From a virus: 43,795 bases of DNA. Below are positions 28,315 to 37,800 of the stretch, piece after piece. Location: the IMG/VR virus record IMGVR_UViG_3300047678_000242, positions 1-43,795 of that record. The stretch is one strand, 5' to 3'. A model generated the notes under the pieces. It had not been told where the DNA came from. It ran no database searches and saw only the letters and a program-made list of their open reading frames with translations. The position numbers and the translations under genes are program-made. Numbering within the stretch: the first letter of the stretch is position 1; every line of letters starts with the position of its first letter.

Positions 28315-28602
28315 ATGGCCTGGGTTGAGGATCTCGACGCCTTCATGGGTGATTTCGGTGTCGCCTGCAGCAAGGGCGGCACCGCGTTCACAGGCGTGCT
28401 CGACACGCCCGACGAGACCCTCAACCTGGGCGGCGTGAACATGCTCTCCACCATGTACGCGCTGCAGGTCAAGACCGTCACCGCCACTGCCCTGAGCATC
28501 GCCACCGGCGACACCCTCACCGTGGGCGGCGGTACCTACATCGTGCGCGACGTCATGCTCGAAGACGACGGCGCGTTCAGCAAGCTTACGCTCTCCAAAT
28601 AG
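28315..28602 (+). CDS. Head-tail joining protein (gpFII-like)
   Basis: 95 aa. LDAFMGDFGVACSKGGTAFT, then GVLDTPDETLNLGGVN ... GDTLTVGGGTYIVRDVMLED, then GAFSKLTL has the beta-barrel pattern of the ATP-binding/FII-type head-tail connector family. Order and size fit. Starts 3 nt after the previous stop. Confidence 0.75.
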   Translation: MAWVEDLDAFMGDFGVACSKGGTAFTGVLDTPDETLNLGGVNMLSTMYALQVKTVTATALSIATGDTLTVGGGTYIVRDVMLEDDGAFSKLTLSK

Positions 28603-28610
28603 GGGCTCCC

Positions 28611-28790
28611 ATGGCCAAGACCTACACCATCCGCGCTGGCGCTTCCTTCTGCGTCGAAGGTGGCATGGCGCTCGAAATCCGCACCGGTGGCCAGACCATC
28701 GAGCTCGATGACGACGTCGCCGCCCTGCATGCCGACAAGCTCGAACCGCTGCAGACGTCTGCACCCGTCGAAGCTGACCCGGCCGCCTGA
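28611..28790 (+). CDS. Hypothetical 59-aa protein
   Basis: ATG after GGGGCTCCC. MAKTYTIRAGASFCVEGGMA, then LEIRTGGQTIELDDDVAALH is a compact beta pattern seen in small proteins of tail-connector modules. Its end includes the perfect palindrome copy at 28750-28763. Confidence 0.6.
   Translation: MAKTYTIRAGASFCVEGGMALEIRTGGQTIELDDDVAALHADKLEPLQTSAPVEADPAA
28750..28763. promoter_or_regulatory. Dispersed palindrome copy 5 (TGCAGACGTCTGCA)
   Basis: The only fully symmetric copy of the 14-bp motif, in the 3' end of the 59-aa gene. Confidence 0.6.
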
Positions 28791-28795
28791 CCATC

Positions 28796-29227
28796 GTGGC
28801 CTCCCTTCGCGAACAGATCCTCGCGCGCATGCAGGCCGCGCTGGTGGCGGGCAGCACCGGTGCCGGCAGCAACATCTTTCGCGATCGGGAAGTCTCGCTC
28901 ACCCGCAGCGTCTCGCCGGCCATCGTCCTCATGCCGCAAACCGAGGATGCCGAAGAATTCGGCCAGACGGTGCAGCAATTTCGCTTCATGGTCGCCGTCG
29001 AAATCTTCGTGCGTGGCGACCCGTGGTCCCAGCTGGCCGACAGCGTCGCCACCGCTGTGCAGCAGATCCTCATGAACGACGCGCCGCTCTCCGCTCTGGT
29101 CTCGCGCCTGCGCTACCGCACCGCCACCTGGAACGGCGAAGAAGCCGACCGCACCGCCGGCGTCCTGGCGGCCGTCTACGAAGTGCACTACCTCGCGAAA
29201 GCGAACGATCCCGCTGCAGCACCCTGA
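28796..29227 (+). CDS. Tail terminator/completion protein (gpU-like)
   Basis: 143 aa from GTG. SLREQILARMQAALVAGSTG, then AGSNIFRDREVSLTRSVSPA ... FMVAVEIFVRG ... RLRYRTATWNGEEADRTAGV follows the minor tail protein U pattern: N-terminal helix, I-x-R-x-R segment, then central strands and ending beta strand. It caps the tail tube at the head end. Position between connector and tube protein agrees. Confidence 0.75.
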   Translation: MASLREQILARMQAALVAGSTGAGSNIFRDREVSLTRSVSPAIVLMPQTEDAEEFGQTVQQFRFMVAVEIFVRGDPWSQLADSVATAVQQILMNDAPLSALVSRLRYRTATWNGEEADRTAGVLAAVYEVHYLAKANDPAAAP

Positions 29228-29258
29228 GCCGTTTTTACTCTCCTGAAAGGACAACACC

Positions 29259-30020
29259 ATGTCTCAATACGCCTTCGGCGCCGGCATCCTCTGGGGCACC
29301 GCGCTTCTCGATGCCAGCGGCAACGCCATCGCCAACCCGTCGCCCGTGCAGTTCGGCGAACTGCAGGACGTTTCCCTCGACATCAGCTTCGACACCAAGA
29401 TGCTGCATGGCCAGAACCAGTTCCCGGTCGCCATCGGCCGCGGCAAGGGCAAGATCAGCGGCAAAAGCAAGTTCGCGCGCCTGAACGGACGCATCCTGAA
29501 CGACCTGTTCTTCGGCCAGACCTTGTCCAACGGCATCCTGTCGGACGTGTATGACACCACTGGCGCGGCCATCCCCACCACGCCATTCACCATCACGCCC
29601 ACCGTGCCCAGCTCCGGCACCTGGTCGGCGGACCTCGGCGTGCGCAATGCCAACGGCGTGCCGATGACGCGCGTGGCCAGCGGCCCTACCACCGGGCAAT
29701 ACTCGGTCTCGGCCGGCGTGTACACGTTTGCGGCTGCGGATACCGGTCTCACAGTGTTCATCAGCTACCAGTACACGGCCACCAGCACCAGCGCCAAGAA
29801 GTCCACGGTGGTCAACCTGCCCATGGGCTACGCGCCGTCGTTCAAGTGCGACCTCTACATGCCCTACCAGGGCAAGAGCCTCATCTGCTCGCTGCCCAAC
29901 TGCATCGGCTCCAAGCTGCAGCTGGCCACCAAGCTCGATGACTTCTTCATTCCCGAGTTCGACTTCGAGGGCTTTGCCGACAGTTCCGGCAACGTCATGA
30001 CCTGGGCGACGACCGAGTAA
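29259..30020 (+). CDS. Major tail (tube) protein
   Basis: 253 aa with GAAAGGACAACACC before ATG. Beta-rich (FGELQDVSLDISFDTKMLHG ... VAIGRGKGKISGKSKFARLN ... VVNLPMGYAPSFKCDLYMPY), typical of siphovirus tube subunits. A central insert (~100-175, YSVSAGVYTFAAADTGLTVF) resembles an Ig-like surface domain and recurs in the J-like protein. Followed by the G/GT chaperones, as in lambda. Confidence 0.82.
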   Translation: MSQYAFGAGILWGTALLDASGNAIANPSPVQFGELQDVSLDISFDTKMLHGQNQFPVAIGRGKGKISGKSKFARLNGRILNDLFFGQTLSNGILSDVYDTTGAAIPTTPFTITPTVPSSGTWSADLGVRNANGVPMTRVASGPTTGQYSVSAGVYTFAAADTGLTVFISYQYTATSTSAKKSTVVNLPMGYAPSFKCDLYMPYQGKSLICSLPNCIGSKLQLATKLDDFFIPEFDFEGFADSSGNVMTWATTE

Positions 30021-30355
30021 TGGTCAAGATCCCCGGCGTCACCCTCAACCTGGCCGGAACGGACTGGCAAATCCCGCCGCTCCGGCTGGGCGACCTGGAG
30101 CGCATGTCGAAAGACCTGGCCGCCTTCGACGGCTCCACCGTCACCGGTGCCTCGGTCGCGGTGGTGATCGACGCCACCTTCGCGGCGTTGAAGCGCAACT
30201 ATCCCGACCTCACCCGCGACCAGGTGGCCGACATGCTCGATGTGGCCAACATGCTCGAGGTGATGCAGGCCGTGATGGACATCTCCGGCATGAAGCGCAA
30301 GGAGATCGAGGCGGGAAACGCATTGGGAAAGACGGTGAGCCCGGCGAGCACTTAA
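30020..30355 (+). CDS. Tail assembly chaperone G
   Basis: 111 aa; its first base is the last base of the tube gene stop. Mostly helical after a beta start (LNLAGTDWQIPPLRLGDLER ... ATFAALKRNYPDLTRDQVAD). It stands between tube and tape measure, where lambda has gpG. Some ribosomes are expected to shift -1 at 30325-30331 to make the longer GT form. Confidence 0.8.
   Translation: MVKIPGVTLNLAGTDWQIPPLRLGDLERMSKDLAAFDGSTVTGASVAVVIDATFAALKRNYPDLTRDQVADMLDVANMLEVMQAVMDISGMKRKEIEAGNALGKTVSPAST
30325..30331 (+). promoter_or_regulatory. Programmed -1 frameshift site GGGAAAG
   Basis: The heptamer sits in the frame G GGA AAG (X XXY YYZ), the very slippery sequence used for lambda G/GT. A second heptamer, GGGAAAC (30313-30319), is in the same phase upstream. 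After slipping, the frame stays open to 30594. Confidence 0.85.
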
Positions 30356-30594
30356 GCTGGCCGCGGCTCTACGCCCGCATCTGTGCCAACACCGGCTGGA
30401 CCTGGACCTATGTCCGGGAAGAGCTGGACATTCCCTCGCTTGAGGCCCTGCAGGCCGAATGGCGCGACTGGCCGCCCGTGCATCACCTGGTGGCCGCGTA
30501 CCTCGACTACAAGCCGCCGCCGGACGATTCGGCCAAGTCCGCCGAAGAGCAGGCGCTTGAGCTGATGAGCATGTTTCCCGGCGCCCCGCAGTGA
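30331..30594 (+). CDS. T extension of the GT tail assembly chaperone (made by -1 frameshift)
   Basis: 87 aa read after the shift (DGEPGEHLSWPRLYARICAN, then a TGWTWTYVREELDIPSLEA stretch), giving a GT protein of about 191 aa with the 104 residues before the site. There is no independent start codon with a ribosome site. The W-x-W and helical end (EEQALELMSMFPG) suit T domains that contact the tube protein, while G binds the tape measure. Confidence 0.8.
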   Translation, partial: DGEPGEHLSWPRLYARICANTGWTWTYVREELDIPSLEALQAEWRDWPPVHHLVAAYLDYKPPPDDSAKSAEEQALELMSMFPGAPQ

Positions 30595-30614
30595 ACACCC
30601 TCTGAGATACCTCC

Positions 30615-32960
30615 ATGGCTGACAACAACAAGAAAGTCGAGTACCAGGTTTCCGCGGACCCTTCGGGGTTCGAGGCGGCCATGGGCAAGGTCGCCAGTGG
30701 TGCCACGGGTGCAGCCGACAAGGTCGCCAGCGAGTTCAAGAAGATCGGCAGCGTCTTCGAGGAAGTGCAGAAGAAGCTCTTGTTGCTGGCCGGCGTGGTC
30801 GCCGGCGGGGCGTTCTTCAAGGAAGCCATCAACGAATCGAACAAGCTCACCGGCGAAGTGATGGGCCTGGCGCGCACGCTCGGCATCACGGCCGAAGAGG
30901 CCTCGGTGCTCAACACCGCGTTGAACGATATCGGTACCGATTCCGAGACCTACACCGGCGCCTTCCAGAAGTTCGCCCAGCAGATCAAGAAGAACGAAGA
31001 CGGCCTGAAAGAGATGGGCCTCAAGACGCGCGACGCCAACGGCAACCTGCGCGACTCCAACGAGCTCTTCACCGAAGCGCTCGGCATGGTCAAGCAGTAC
31101 AAGCCAGGTCTCGACCAGACCACGGCCGCGATGACGCTCTTCGGCAAGTCCGTCGACGACGCGATGAAGCTGCAGAAGCTCAACAACGGCGTCCTCGAGG
31201 AGGCCAAACGCAAGAACGAGGAGCTCGGCCTCACCATCACGCAGGGCAATGTCACGGCAGCCAAGGAATACAAGGCCGCCATGAATGACGTGGGCGACGT
31301 GATGCTGGCCGTCAAGAAGGTCATCGGCGATGCGGTCATGCCGTTCTTCACCGAGCTGGCCAACTACTTCGCGTCCACCGGGCCTTACGTGGTCGGCATA
31401 TTCCGGGGCGCGGTCACCGGCCTGATGTTGGTGTTTCGCAGCCTGCAGCTGGCCGTGCGCGTGGTTGTGGCGGTGATCGCTGAATCGTTCAACACCATGA
31501 TCGACCTGGCGAAGATCGCCGGCGAGGGGCTGCGTGCGGCTTTCAATCTGGATGGTGCTGGCGTCCAAAAGGCATGGGACCAGTACAAGGCGCGGTATGT
31601 CCAAGGTTTCACCAACGTAGCCACGGAAATCAAGACGGTCTGGTCGGATGCCGTCACCGACATGACCAACGACACCGAGCGCATCTGGGGCAAGGGTGCG
31701 GCCGTGAACGCGCCGAAATCCGGCAACAAGCGCATGGGCGACTTCGGCAAAGCCGGTGGCGCTGCCAAGGATGAGCCCGACAAGCGCTTCGCCGAATGGA
31801 AGGCCGCGCTCGAGCAAACCAAGGAAGCCGAGAACAATTTCTTCAAGACCGATCTGGCCATGGAGGAGGGCTACTGGCAGAAGAAGCTCGCGCTGGTCAC
31901 CGGCAACACCGAAAAAGACCTGCAGGTCCGCCGCCAGATCAACCACGAGCTCTACCAGATCCACAAGGAAATGGCGGTGCAGGACCGCCAGCTCGCTGAG
32001 GAAGACATCGCCCAGACCAAGCGCTTGGGCGACCAGAAGATCGCGCTGGAACGCGAGCGCCTGGGCCTGCAGACCGAGCTGGGCGTGATCACCAAGGAAC
32101 AGGAGCTGCGCTCCCTGCAGGAGTACATCAACCGCGAATACGCGCTCGATCTCCAGGCCCTGCAGGACAAGCTCAAGCTCTACGAGATGGATCGGGTGGC
32201 ACGCCAGAAGATCCTGAACGAGATCGAGATCCTCGAAGGCGAGCACCGCGCCCGGCTTCAAAAGGGCAACGACGCCATCCTGGTCGAGCAGAAGAAACAG
32301 ATCGACCAGATGCTGGCGCCCATCACGGCCGCGCTCGAAAAGTCGATCACCGGCGTGATCATGGGCACGCAGACCCTGCAGAAGGCGCTGAAGAACATCC
32401 TGCAGTCGATCCTGGGTGAGTTCATCAGCATGCTGGGCAAGAAAGCCGCGATGTGGCTTTCGACTGAAGTCCTGATGACCACCGCCACCGCTGCCGGCAC
32501 GCAGGCCCGCACGCAGGCGGAGGAGGCCGCGCAGGGCACCTCGCTGATGGGCATGGCGGCCAAGGCCATCAAGTCGATCCTGAACAGCGCCTTCGAGGCC
32601 TTCGCAGGCATCTTCGGCTTTCTCTCGCCGTTGATGGGGCCAGCTGCCGCCGGTCCGGCCGCTGCCGGCATGGCCACGGTGGCTGGGGTGGCGGGCTCGA
32701 TCCTTTCCGCGCGCGGCGGTTACGACGTGCCGGCCGGCATCAACCCGATGACGCAGCTGCACGAGCGTGAAATGGTGCTGCCGGCCGAACAGGCGGACGC
32801 GATCCGCGGCATGGCCGCTGGTGGGGGCGGGGGCGGTGACAGCCACTTCCACTTCCACACGCCCGACCCGCAGTCGTTCGCGCGCTGGCTCAAGAACAAC
32901 GCGTCGTCGATGTCGCCGGCGCTGCGTTCGCTCAACCGTAACTTCACGCCCTCCCGATGA
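30615..32960 (+). CDS. Tail tape measure protein
   Basis: 781 aa, the third-longest frame of the late region. The start (QVSADPSGFEAAMGKVASGA) is followed by long helices, hydrophobic segments (~250-285, MLVFRSLQLAVRVVVAVIAE) and coiled coil (~395-545), then a Gly/Ala-rich end and a conserved RGGYDVPAGINPMTQLHERE, a VLPAEQADAIR stretch typical of tape measures. It sets tail length and is injected with the DNA. Fairly short, so a tail of roughly 110-120 nm would be expected by the usual ratio. Confidence 0.93.
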   Translation: MADNNKKVEYQVSADPSGFEAAMGKVASGATGAADKVASEFKKIGSVFEEVQKKLLLLAGVVAGGAFFKEAINESNKLTGEVMGLARTLGITAEEASVLNTALNDIGTDSETYTGAFQKFAQQIKKNEDGLKEMGLKTRDANGNLRDSNELFTEALGMVKQYKPGLDQTTAAMTLFGKSVDDAMKLQKLNNGVLEEAKRKNEELGLTITQGNVTAAKEYKAAMNDVGDVMLAVKKVIGDAVMPFFTELANYFASTGPYVVGIFRGAVTGLMLVFRSLQLAVRVVVAVIAESFNTMIDLAKIAGEGLRAAFNLDGAGVQKAWDQYKARYVQGFTNVATEIKTVWSDAVTDMTNDTERIWGKGAAVNAPKSGNKRMGDFGKAGGAAKDEPDKRFAEWKAALEQTKEAENNFFKTDLAMEEGYWQKKLALVTGNTEKDLQVRRQINHELYQIHKEMAVQDRQLAEEDIAQTKRLGDQKIALERERLGLQTELGVITKEQELRSLQEYINREYALDLQALQDKLKLYEMDRVARQKILNEIEILEGEHRARLQKGNDAILVEQKKQIDQMLAPITAALEKSITGVIMGTQTLQKALKNILQSILGEFISMLGKKAAMWLSTEVLMTTATAAGTQARTQAEEAAQGTSLMGMAAKAIKSILNSAFEAFAGIFGFLSPLMGPAAAGPAAAGMATVAGVAGSILSARGGYDVPAGINPMTQLHEREMVLPAEQADAIRGMAAGGGGGGDSHFHFHTPDPQSFARWLKNNASSMSPALRSLNRNFTPSR

Positions 32961-33565
32961 GCCAGGTCGTCTTCCCCTCGTTGCCCGGGCTGGAATGGAA
33001 TGCCAACGCGCGGCCGGAGTTCTCCACCCGCGTCAAGCGGGCGGTGTCCGGTCGCGAGCTGCGCGCCGCCTTCATGCAGTACCCGCTGTGGAACTTCGGC
33101 CTCAGTTACGCGGTGCTGCGCGCCAACGTGGCCTGGGCGGAGCTGCAGACCCTGTGCGGGTTTTTCCTGGCACGCCAGGGCATGTTCGACTCGTTCCTCT
33201 ACGCCTGGGACCAGGACTACACCGTCACGGATGCGCAGTTCGGCATCGGCGATGGCACCACCACGCAGTTCCAGCTCACGCGCAGCTTCGGCGGATTCGT
33301 CGAGCCGGTGCAAAACGTCAACGTGCTCACCAACATCAAGAAGGCCGGCGTCACGCAGGCCAGCCCGGCCAACTACAGCGTCAACAGCACCGGCCTGGTG
33401 ACCTTCACCACGGCGCCGGCCGCTGCAGCATCGCTCACCTGGACCGGCACCTACTACTACCGGGTGCGCTTCCTGCAGGACGTGGCCGATTTCAACGCCT
33501 TCATGAAAGACCTGTTCGAGCTCAAGAAGCTGGAATTCGTCGGCGCCGTCGGCAACAAGGTCTAG
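32957..33565 (+). CDS. DUF2460 distal tail protein
   Basis: 202 aa, ATGA overlap with the tape measure stop. VVFPSLPGLEWNANARPEFS, RVKRAVSGRELRAA, PLWNFGLSYAVLR and the RVRFLQDVADFN ending are diagnostic of DUF2460 (TIGR02217), a distal-tail hub protein also found in gene transfer agents. Confidence 0.88.
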   Translation: MSQVVFPSLPGLEWNANARPEFSTRVKRAVSGRELRAAFMQYPLWNFGLSYAVLRANVAWAELQTLCGFFLARQGMFDSFLYAWDQDYTVTDAQFGIGDGTTTQFQLTRSFGGFVEPVQNVNVLTNIKKAGVTQASPANYSVNSTGLVTFTTAPAAAASLTWTGTYYYRVRFLQDVADFNAFMKDLFELKKLEFVGAVGNKV

Positions 33566-33567
33566 CC

Positions 33568-34419
33568 ATGAAAAGCGTCTCCGGGCCGCTGTTGACGCTG
33601 CTCAACGGCAACCAGCAATTCAGGCTGTGCGATCTGTACACCATCACCCTGGTGGGCGGTGGCGCGTATTACCTCACGTCGTGGGATGTGGACGTGCCGT
33701 GGAACGGCCACACCTTCCTCTCGGCTTCCGCGGTGATCACCCGCACCCGGGTGCGCACCGTCATCGGTGTCGAAGTCGACGAGCTCACGCTCACCGTCGC
33801 ACCGGCCGCCAGCTTCACGATCTCCGGCGTGCCGTTCCTGCAGGCGGTGCGCATGGGCCTCTTCGATGGCGCTTCGGTGCAGCTGGAGCGGGCTTACATG
33901 ACCGCGCCGCCGGTGGTGGTGGGCACGCTGCTGCACTTCATCGGCGCTGTCAGCGAAACCCGGCCCGGCCGCACGCAAGCGGAAATCAAGGTCAAGAGCG
34001 AGCTCGAACGGCTCAATATCCAGATGCCGCGCCGGCTTTACCAGGCGCCGTGCCTGCACACGCTGTTCGATGCCGATTGCGGGCTCACCAAGGCGACCTA
34101 CAAGGTCAGCAGCACCGCCAGCGCGGGCAGCACCACCAGTGCGGTGAATGTCAGCGTGGGCAATGCCGCGCCGTATTTCAGCCTTGGCACGATCACGTTC
34201 ACCAGCGGGGTGAATGCCGGCGTCACGCGCACCATCAAACAGCACAGCACCGGCGTGTTCGCGTTGATCCAGCCGCTGCCGGCCGCACCGGCTGCCGGTG
34301 ATGCGTTCGACGCCTACCCGGGCTGCGACAAGCAACAGAGCACCTGCACGACCAAGTTCTCCAATGTCGTGCACTTCCTTGGCATGCCGTACGTGCCGAT
34401 TCCCGAGACGGCGATCTAG
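33568..34419 (+). CDS. BR0599/DUF2163-family tail protein
   Basis: 283 aa. LYTITLVGGGAYYLTSWDVD, the beta-rich hub region and C-terminal C-L-x-T-L-F-D-x-D-C-G-L plus GCDKQQSTCTTKFSN(V)xxFLG match the phage BR0599 / DUF2163 family. The conserved Cys (CLHTLFDADCG, GCDK, STC) may bind an iron-sulfur cluster or zinc, as in lambda gpL. Second hub protein of the baseplate. Confidence 0.88.
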   Translation: MKSVSGPLLTLLNGNQQFRLCDLYTITLVGGGAYYLTSWDVDVPWNGHTFLSASAVITRTRVRTVIGVEVDELTLTVAPAASFTISGVPFLQAVRMGLFDGASVQLERAYMTAPPVVVGTLLHFIGAVSETRPGRTQAEIKVKSELERLNIQMPRRLYQAPCLHTLFDADCGLTKATYKVSSTASAGSTTSAVNVSVGNAAPYFSLGTITFTSGVNAGVTRTIKQHSTGVFALIQPLPAAPAAGDAFDAYPGCDKQQSTCTTKFSNVVHFLGMPYVPIPETAI

Positions 34420-34887
34420 ATGGACATCCAGGCTGTGTGTGAAGTCCTCGAAGCGAACGCAACCGCGCGCGAGCAGGTCCTGCGCGAGGCCTATACCTGG
34501 CTTCGCACGCCCTGGCACCACATGGCGCGCATCAAGGGCGCCGGGGTGGACTGCGGCATGCTGCTGGCCGAGGTGTACGCCGCGGCCGGCGTGGTCGAGC
34601 CGCTGCCGCCGTTCGAGCACTACGCGCAGGACTGGATGCTGCACCGCTCGGAAGAGCAGTTCACTGCCTGGCTGGAAAAGTACTGCCACCAGGTGGCCTC
34701 GCCGGCGGCTGGCGATATCGCCCTGTTCCGCTTCGGCCGCACGGCCAGCCACGCGGCGATTGTGATCGAGTGGCCGATGGTCATCCATGCGTACCGGCAT
34801 GAGGGCGGCGTGGTGGTATCGGACGCCTCGAAGGGCCGCTTGACGGATCGCGTGGCGGCGTTTTATTCGCCCTGGGGTACGGCATGA
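34420..34887 (+). CDS. NlpC/P60-family tail peptidase
   Basis: 155 aa, starting at the base after the previous stop. Catalytic Cys in GVDCGML (~45-48), His in ASHAAIV (~109) and a following His (VIHAY). Such enzymes cut peptidoglycan during tail entry or assembly (lambda gpK-like). It is unlikely to be the endolysin, because it lies in the tail-hub cluster. Confidence 0.88.
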   Translation: MDIQAVCEVLEANATAREQVLREAYTWLRTPWHHMARIKGAGVDCGMLLAEVYAAAGVVEPLPPFEHYAQDWMLHRSEEQFTAWLEKYCHQVASPAAGDIALFRFGRTASHAAIVIEWPMVIHAYRHEGGVVVSDASKGRLTDRVAAFYSPWGTA

Positions 34888-37800
34888 GTGGGTTGTTCGG
34901 CGGCGGCAAAAGCGAAACCATCGCCACGGAAGAGCCGCGCATCGGCGCCTTGCGCTACAACACCAGCGCCTACGGCCTGCCGATCCCGCTGGTGTGGGGT
35001 AAGACGCGCATCCCCGGCAACCTCATCTGGTACGGCGATTTCGTGGCCACGCCACACACCACCTCGCAAAGCTCCGGCGGCGGGGGCGGCGGCAAGGGTG
35101 GCGGCGGTGGCGAAACCACCAGCACCAACACCACCTACACCTACAGCACCAGCCTGGCGTTCGGCTTGTGCGAAGGGCCGATCACCGGCATCGGCAGCGC
35201 CTGGCAGGACAAACAGTTCTACCAGGGGCCGTACGCCAACACCGTGGTGTCGCAGGAAACCGGCACCGTACCGGCCAGCGGGCCCTACACCATCACCGGA
35301 GCGCATGCGGTCGCGTACGTGTCCGACCTGGGGGCCGAAAAGGCCTTGCTCGATGCGGACGGCGCCACCTACTACTCGCCGCTCGCGGCCGGGGTGGACT
35401 ACACCGTCTCGGCCGGGGTGTATACCTTCGATGCGTCGCTCGCCAATGTGGCGGTGCGGATCTCGTACAACTACAGCGCCGGCAGCGCGCTCTCGGCGGC
35501 ACAGCACATCGGGTTTTCGGACTTCAGCGGCAGCTATTCACAGTCGGCCTGGTCCTACCTCACCACCTACCATGCCGGCCAGGACCTTGCCTATCGCGGC
35601 CTGGCGTACGAGGCGGCGGCGAATTTCGCGCTGGGTAATTCGGCCAACCTGCCGAACATGTCGTTCGAGGTCAAGGGCGCACTGCCGTACAACGCCGGGA
35701 CGATCGATGACGCCAACCCGGTGGACGTGGTCACCGACCTGCTGACCAACGCGCACTACGGCGCCGGCTTCCCATCGGGCAAGCTGGCCAGCTGGTCGGC
35801 CCTGTCGACCTATTGCGTCGCCAACGGCATTTTCATCAGCCCGGCATACGCAGAGCAGGCCGAAGCGCAGCAGCTGCTCACCGACCTGGTGCGCATCGCC
35901 AACGGCGGCATTTTCTACAGTGAAGGGCTGCTCAAGTGCGTGCCGTTCGGTGACGCGACCATCACCGGCAACAGCGTCACCTTCACGCCCAGCCTCACGC
36001 CGCTGTACGACCTGACCGACGACGACTTCCTGCCCAATGGCGACGCCGATCCGGTCATCTGCACACGCACCACGCCGGCCGATGCGTTCAACAGCGTCAG
36101 CGTGGAATTCAACGACCGCGCCAACCAGTACAACGTGGCCACGCTCGAGGCGCGCGACCAGGCCAACGTCGAGATCTACGGGCTGCGGCCGATGCAGCCG
36201 ATCAAGGCGCACGAGATCTGCGACGCGTCGATCGCCCGCGCCTTCGCCCAGCGGGTTCTGCAGCGCGTGCTGTACATCCGCAACACCTTCGAATTCCGGC
36301 TGGCGTGGAACTACGCCCACCTGGAGCCGATGGACATCGTCACCCTGACCGACAGCGGCCTCGGGTTGAGCCGTGCGCCGGTGCGCATCATGTCGATCGA
36401 GGAAGACGAAGACGGCGAGCTCTCCGTGGTGGCCGAAGAAATGCAGATCGGCAGTGCCAGCGCCTCGCTGTACACCCCGCAGGTAGGCGGTGGGTATGCC
36501 AACGCCTACAACGTCTCGCCCGGCTCGGTGAATGTGCCGGTGCTGTTCATGGCGCCCGGGCGCATGACGGTGGGCGGATACGAAATGTGGATGGCCGTCT
36601 CCGGCCAGACGCCCGCCAGTTGGGGCGGCTGCCAGGTGTGGATCGCCACCGACCCGGCCGGCCCGTTCAAGCTAGCCGGCTCGATCTACGGCCCGTCGCG
36701 GCACGGTGTGCTGGCCAGCACTTTCGCGGCCGGCAGCGACCCGGACACCGTCAACACCGCCGCTGTCGACCTGACGCTCTCGCATGGCACGCTCGCCGGC
36801 GGCACGCTGGCGGACGCCAACAACAACAGCACGTTGTCGTGGATCGAGGGTGAGCTCATCAGCTTCCAGACGGCCACGCTCACCAGCGCGTACCACTACA
36901 CGCTGGGCACCACCATCCGGCGCGGCGTGTACAACACGGACGTCGGCTCGCACGCCGTCGGCCAGCGCTTTGTGCGGCTCGATGCGGCCATCTTCAAATA
37001 CGCCTTCGACCCCGCGCTGATCGGCAAGACGCTGTATGTGAAGCTGCCCAGCTTCAACATTTACGGCAACGCGCTCGAGGACCTGGCGGCCGTGCAGGCC
37101 TACACCGCCGCGATCGCGCAGCCGATCGGCGCGCCGTCGGACGTCACCGGCTTTTCGGCGCAGCAGTCGGCCGGCAATGTCATCTTCAGCTGCGACCAGC
37201 TGCAGGACCAGAATCTCGATTCCATCGAGGTGCGGCTGCTCGATGTCGGCGACACGGTGTGGGGGAATGGCATTCCGCTCACCAGCATCCTGCGCGGCAA
37301 GACCAGCACCAGCGCGGCCGTGCCGGCGGGCACCTGGACCTTTCTGGCCAAGGCGCGCGACCTGTCCGGCAAGTACTCCAAGAACGCCGCGCGCGTCGAC
37401 CTGACCGTCCTGCGCGATGGGTTCACCACCATCGTGAGCCGGCAGGACGCGCCCGATTGGCTGGGCACGCTCACCGGCTTCGTCAAGACCGTCAACAACG
37501 CGCTGATCCCGGATTCGACTAAGGCCGCGAACCTGCACACCAACGCCGAATTGTTCGAGCAGTTCGTGCCGTACCCGGTGGCCACCTGCACCTACGTGAC
37601 GCCGGAAATCGACAAGGGTCTCGATGCCTCCGCACGGATCTGGGCCGACATCGTCTCCACGCTCGGCCGCGGCGTCACCACGGGCACTGCCAGCCCGGTC
37701 AACAAGATCGACTACAAGCTCGCCGCCGGCGCCTACGACGGCTTCGAGAACTGGATCATCGGCACGGCGAATTTCCGTTACCTGAAGTCGGAAATCGTGT

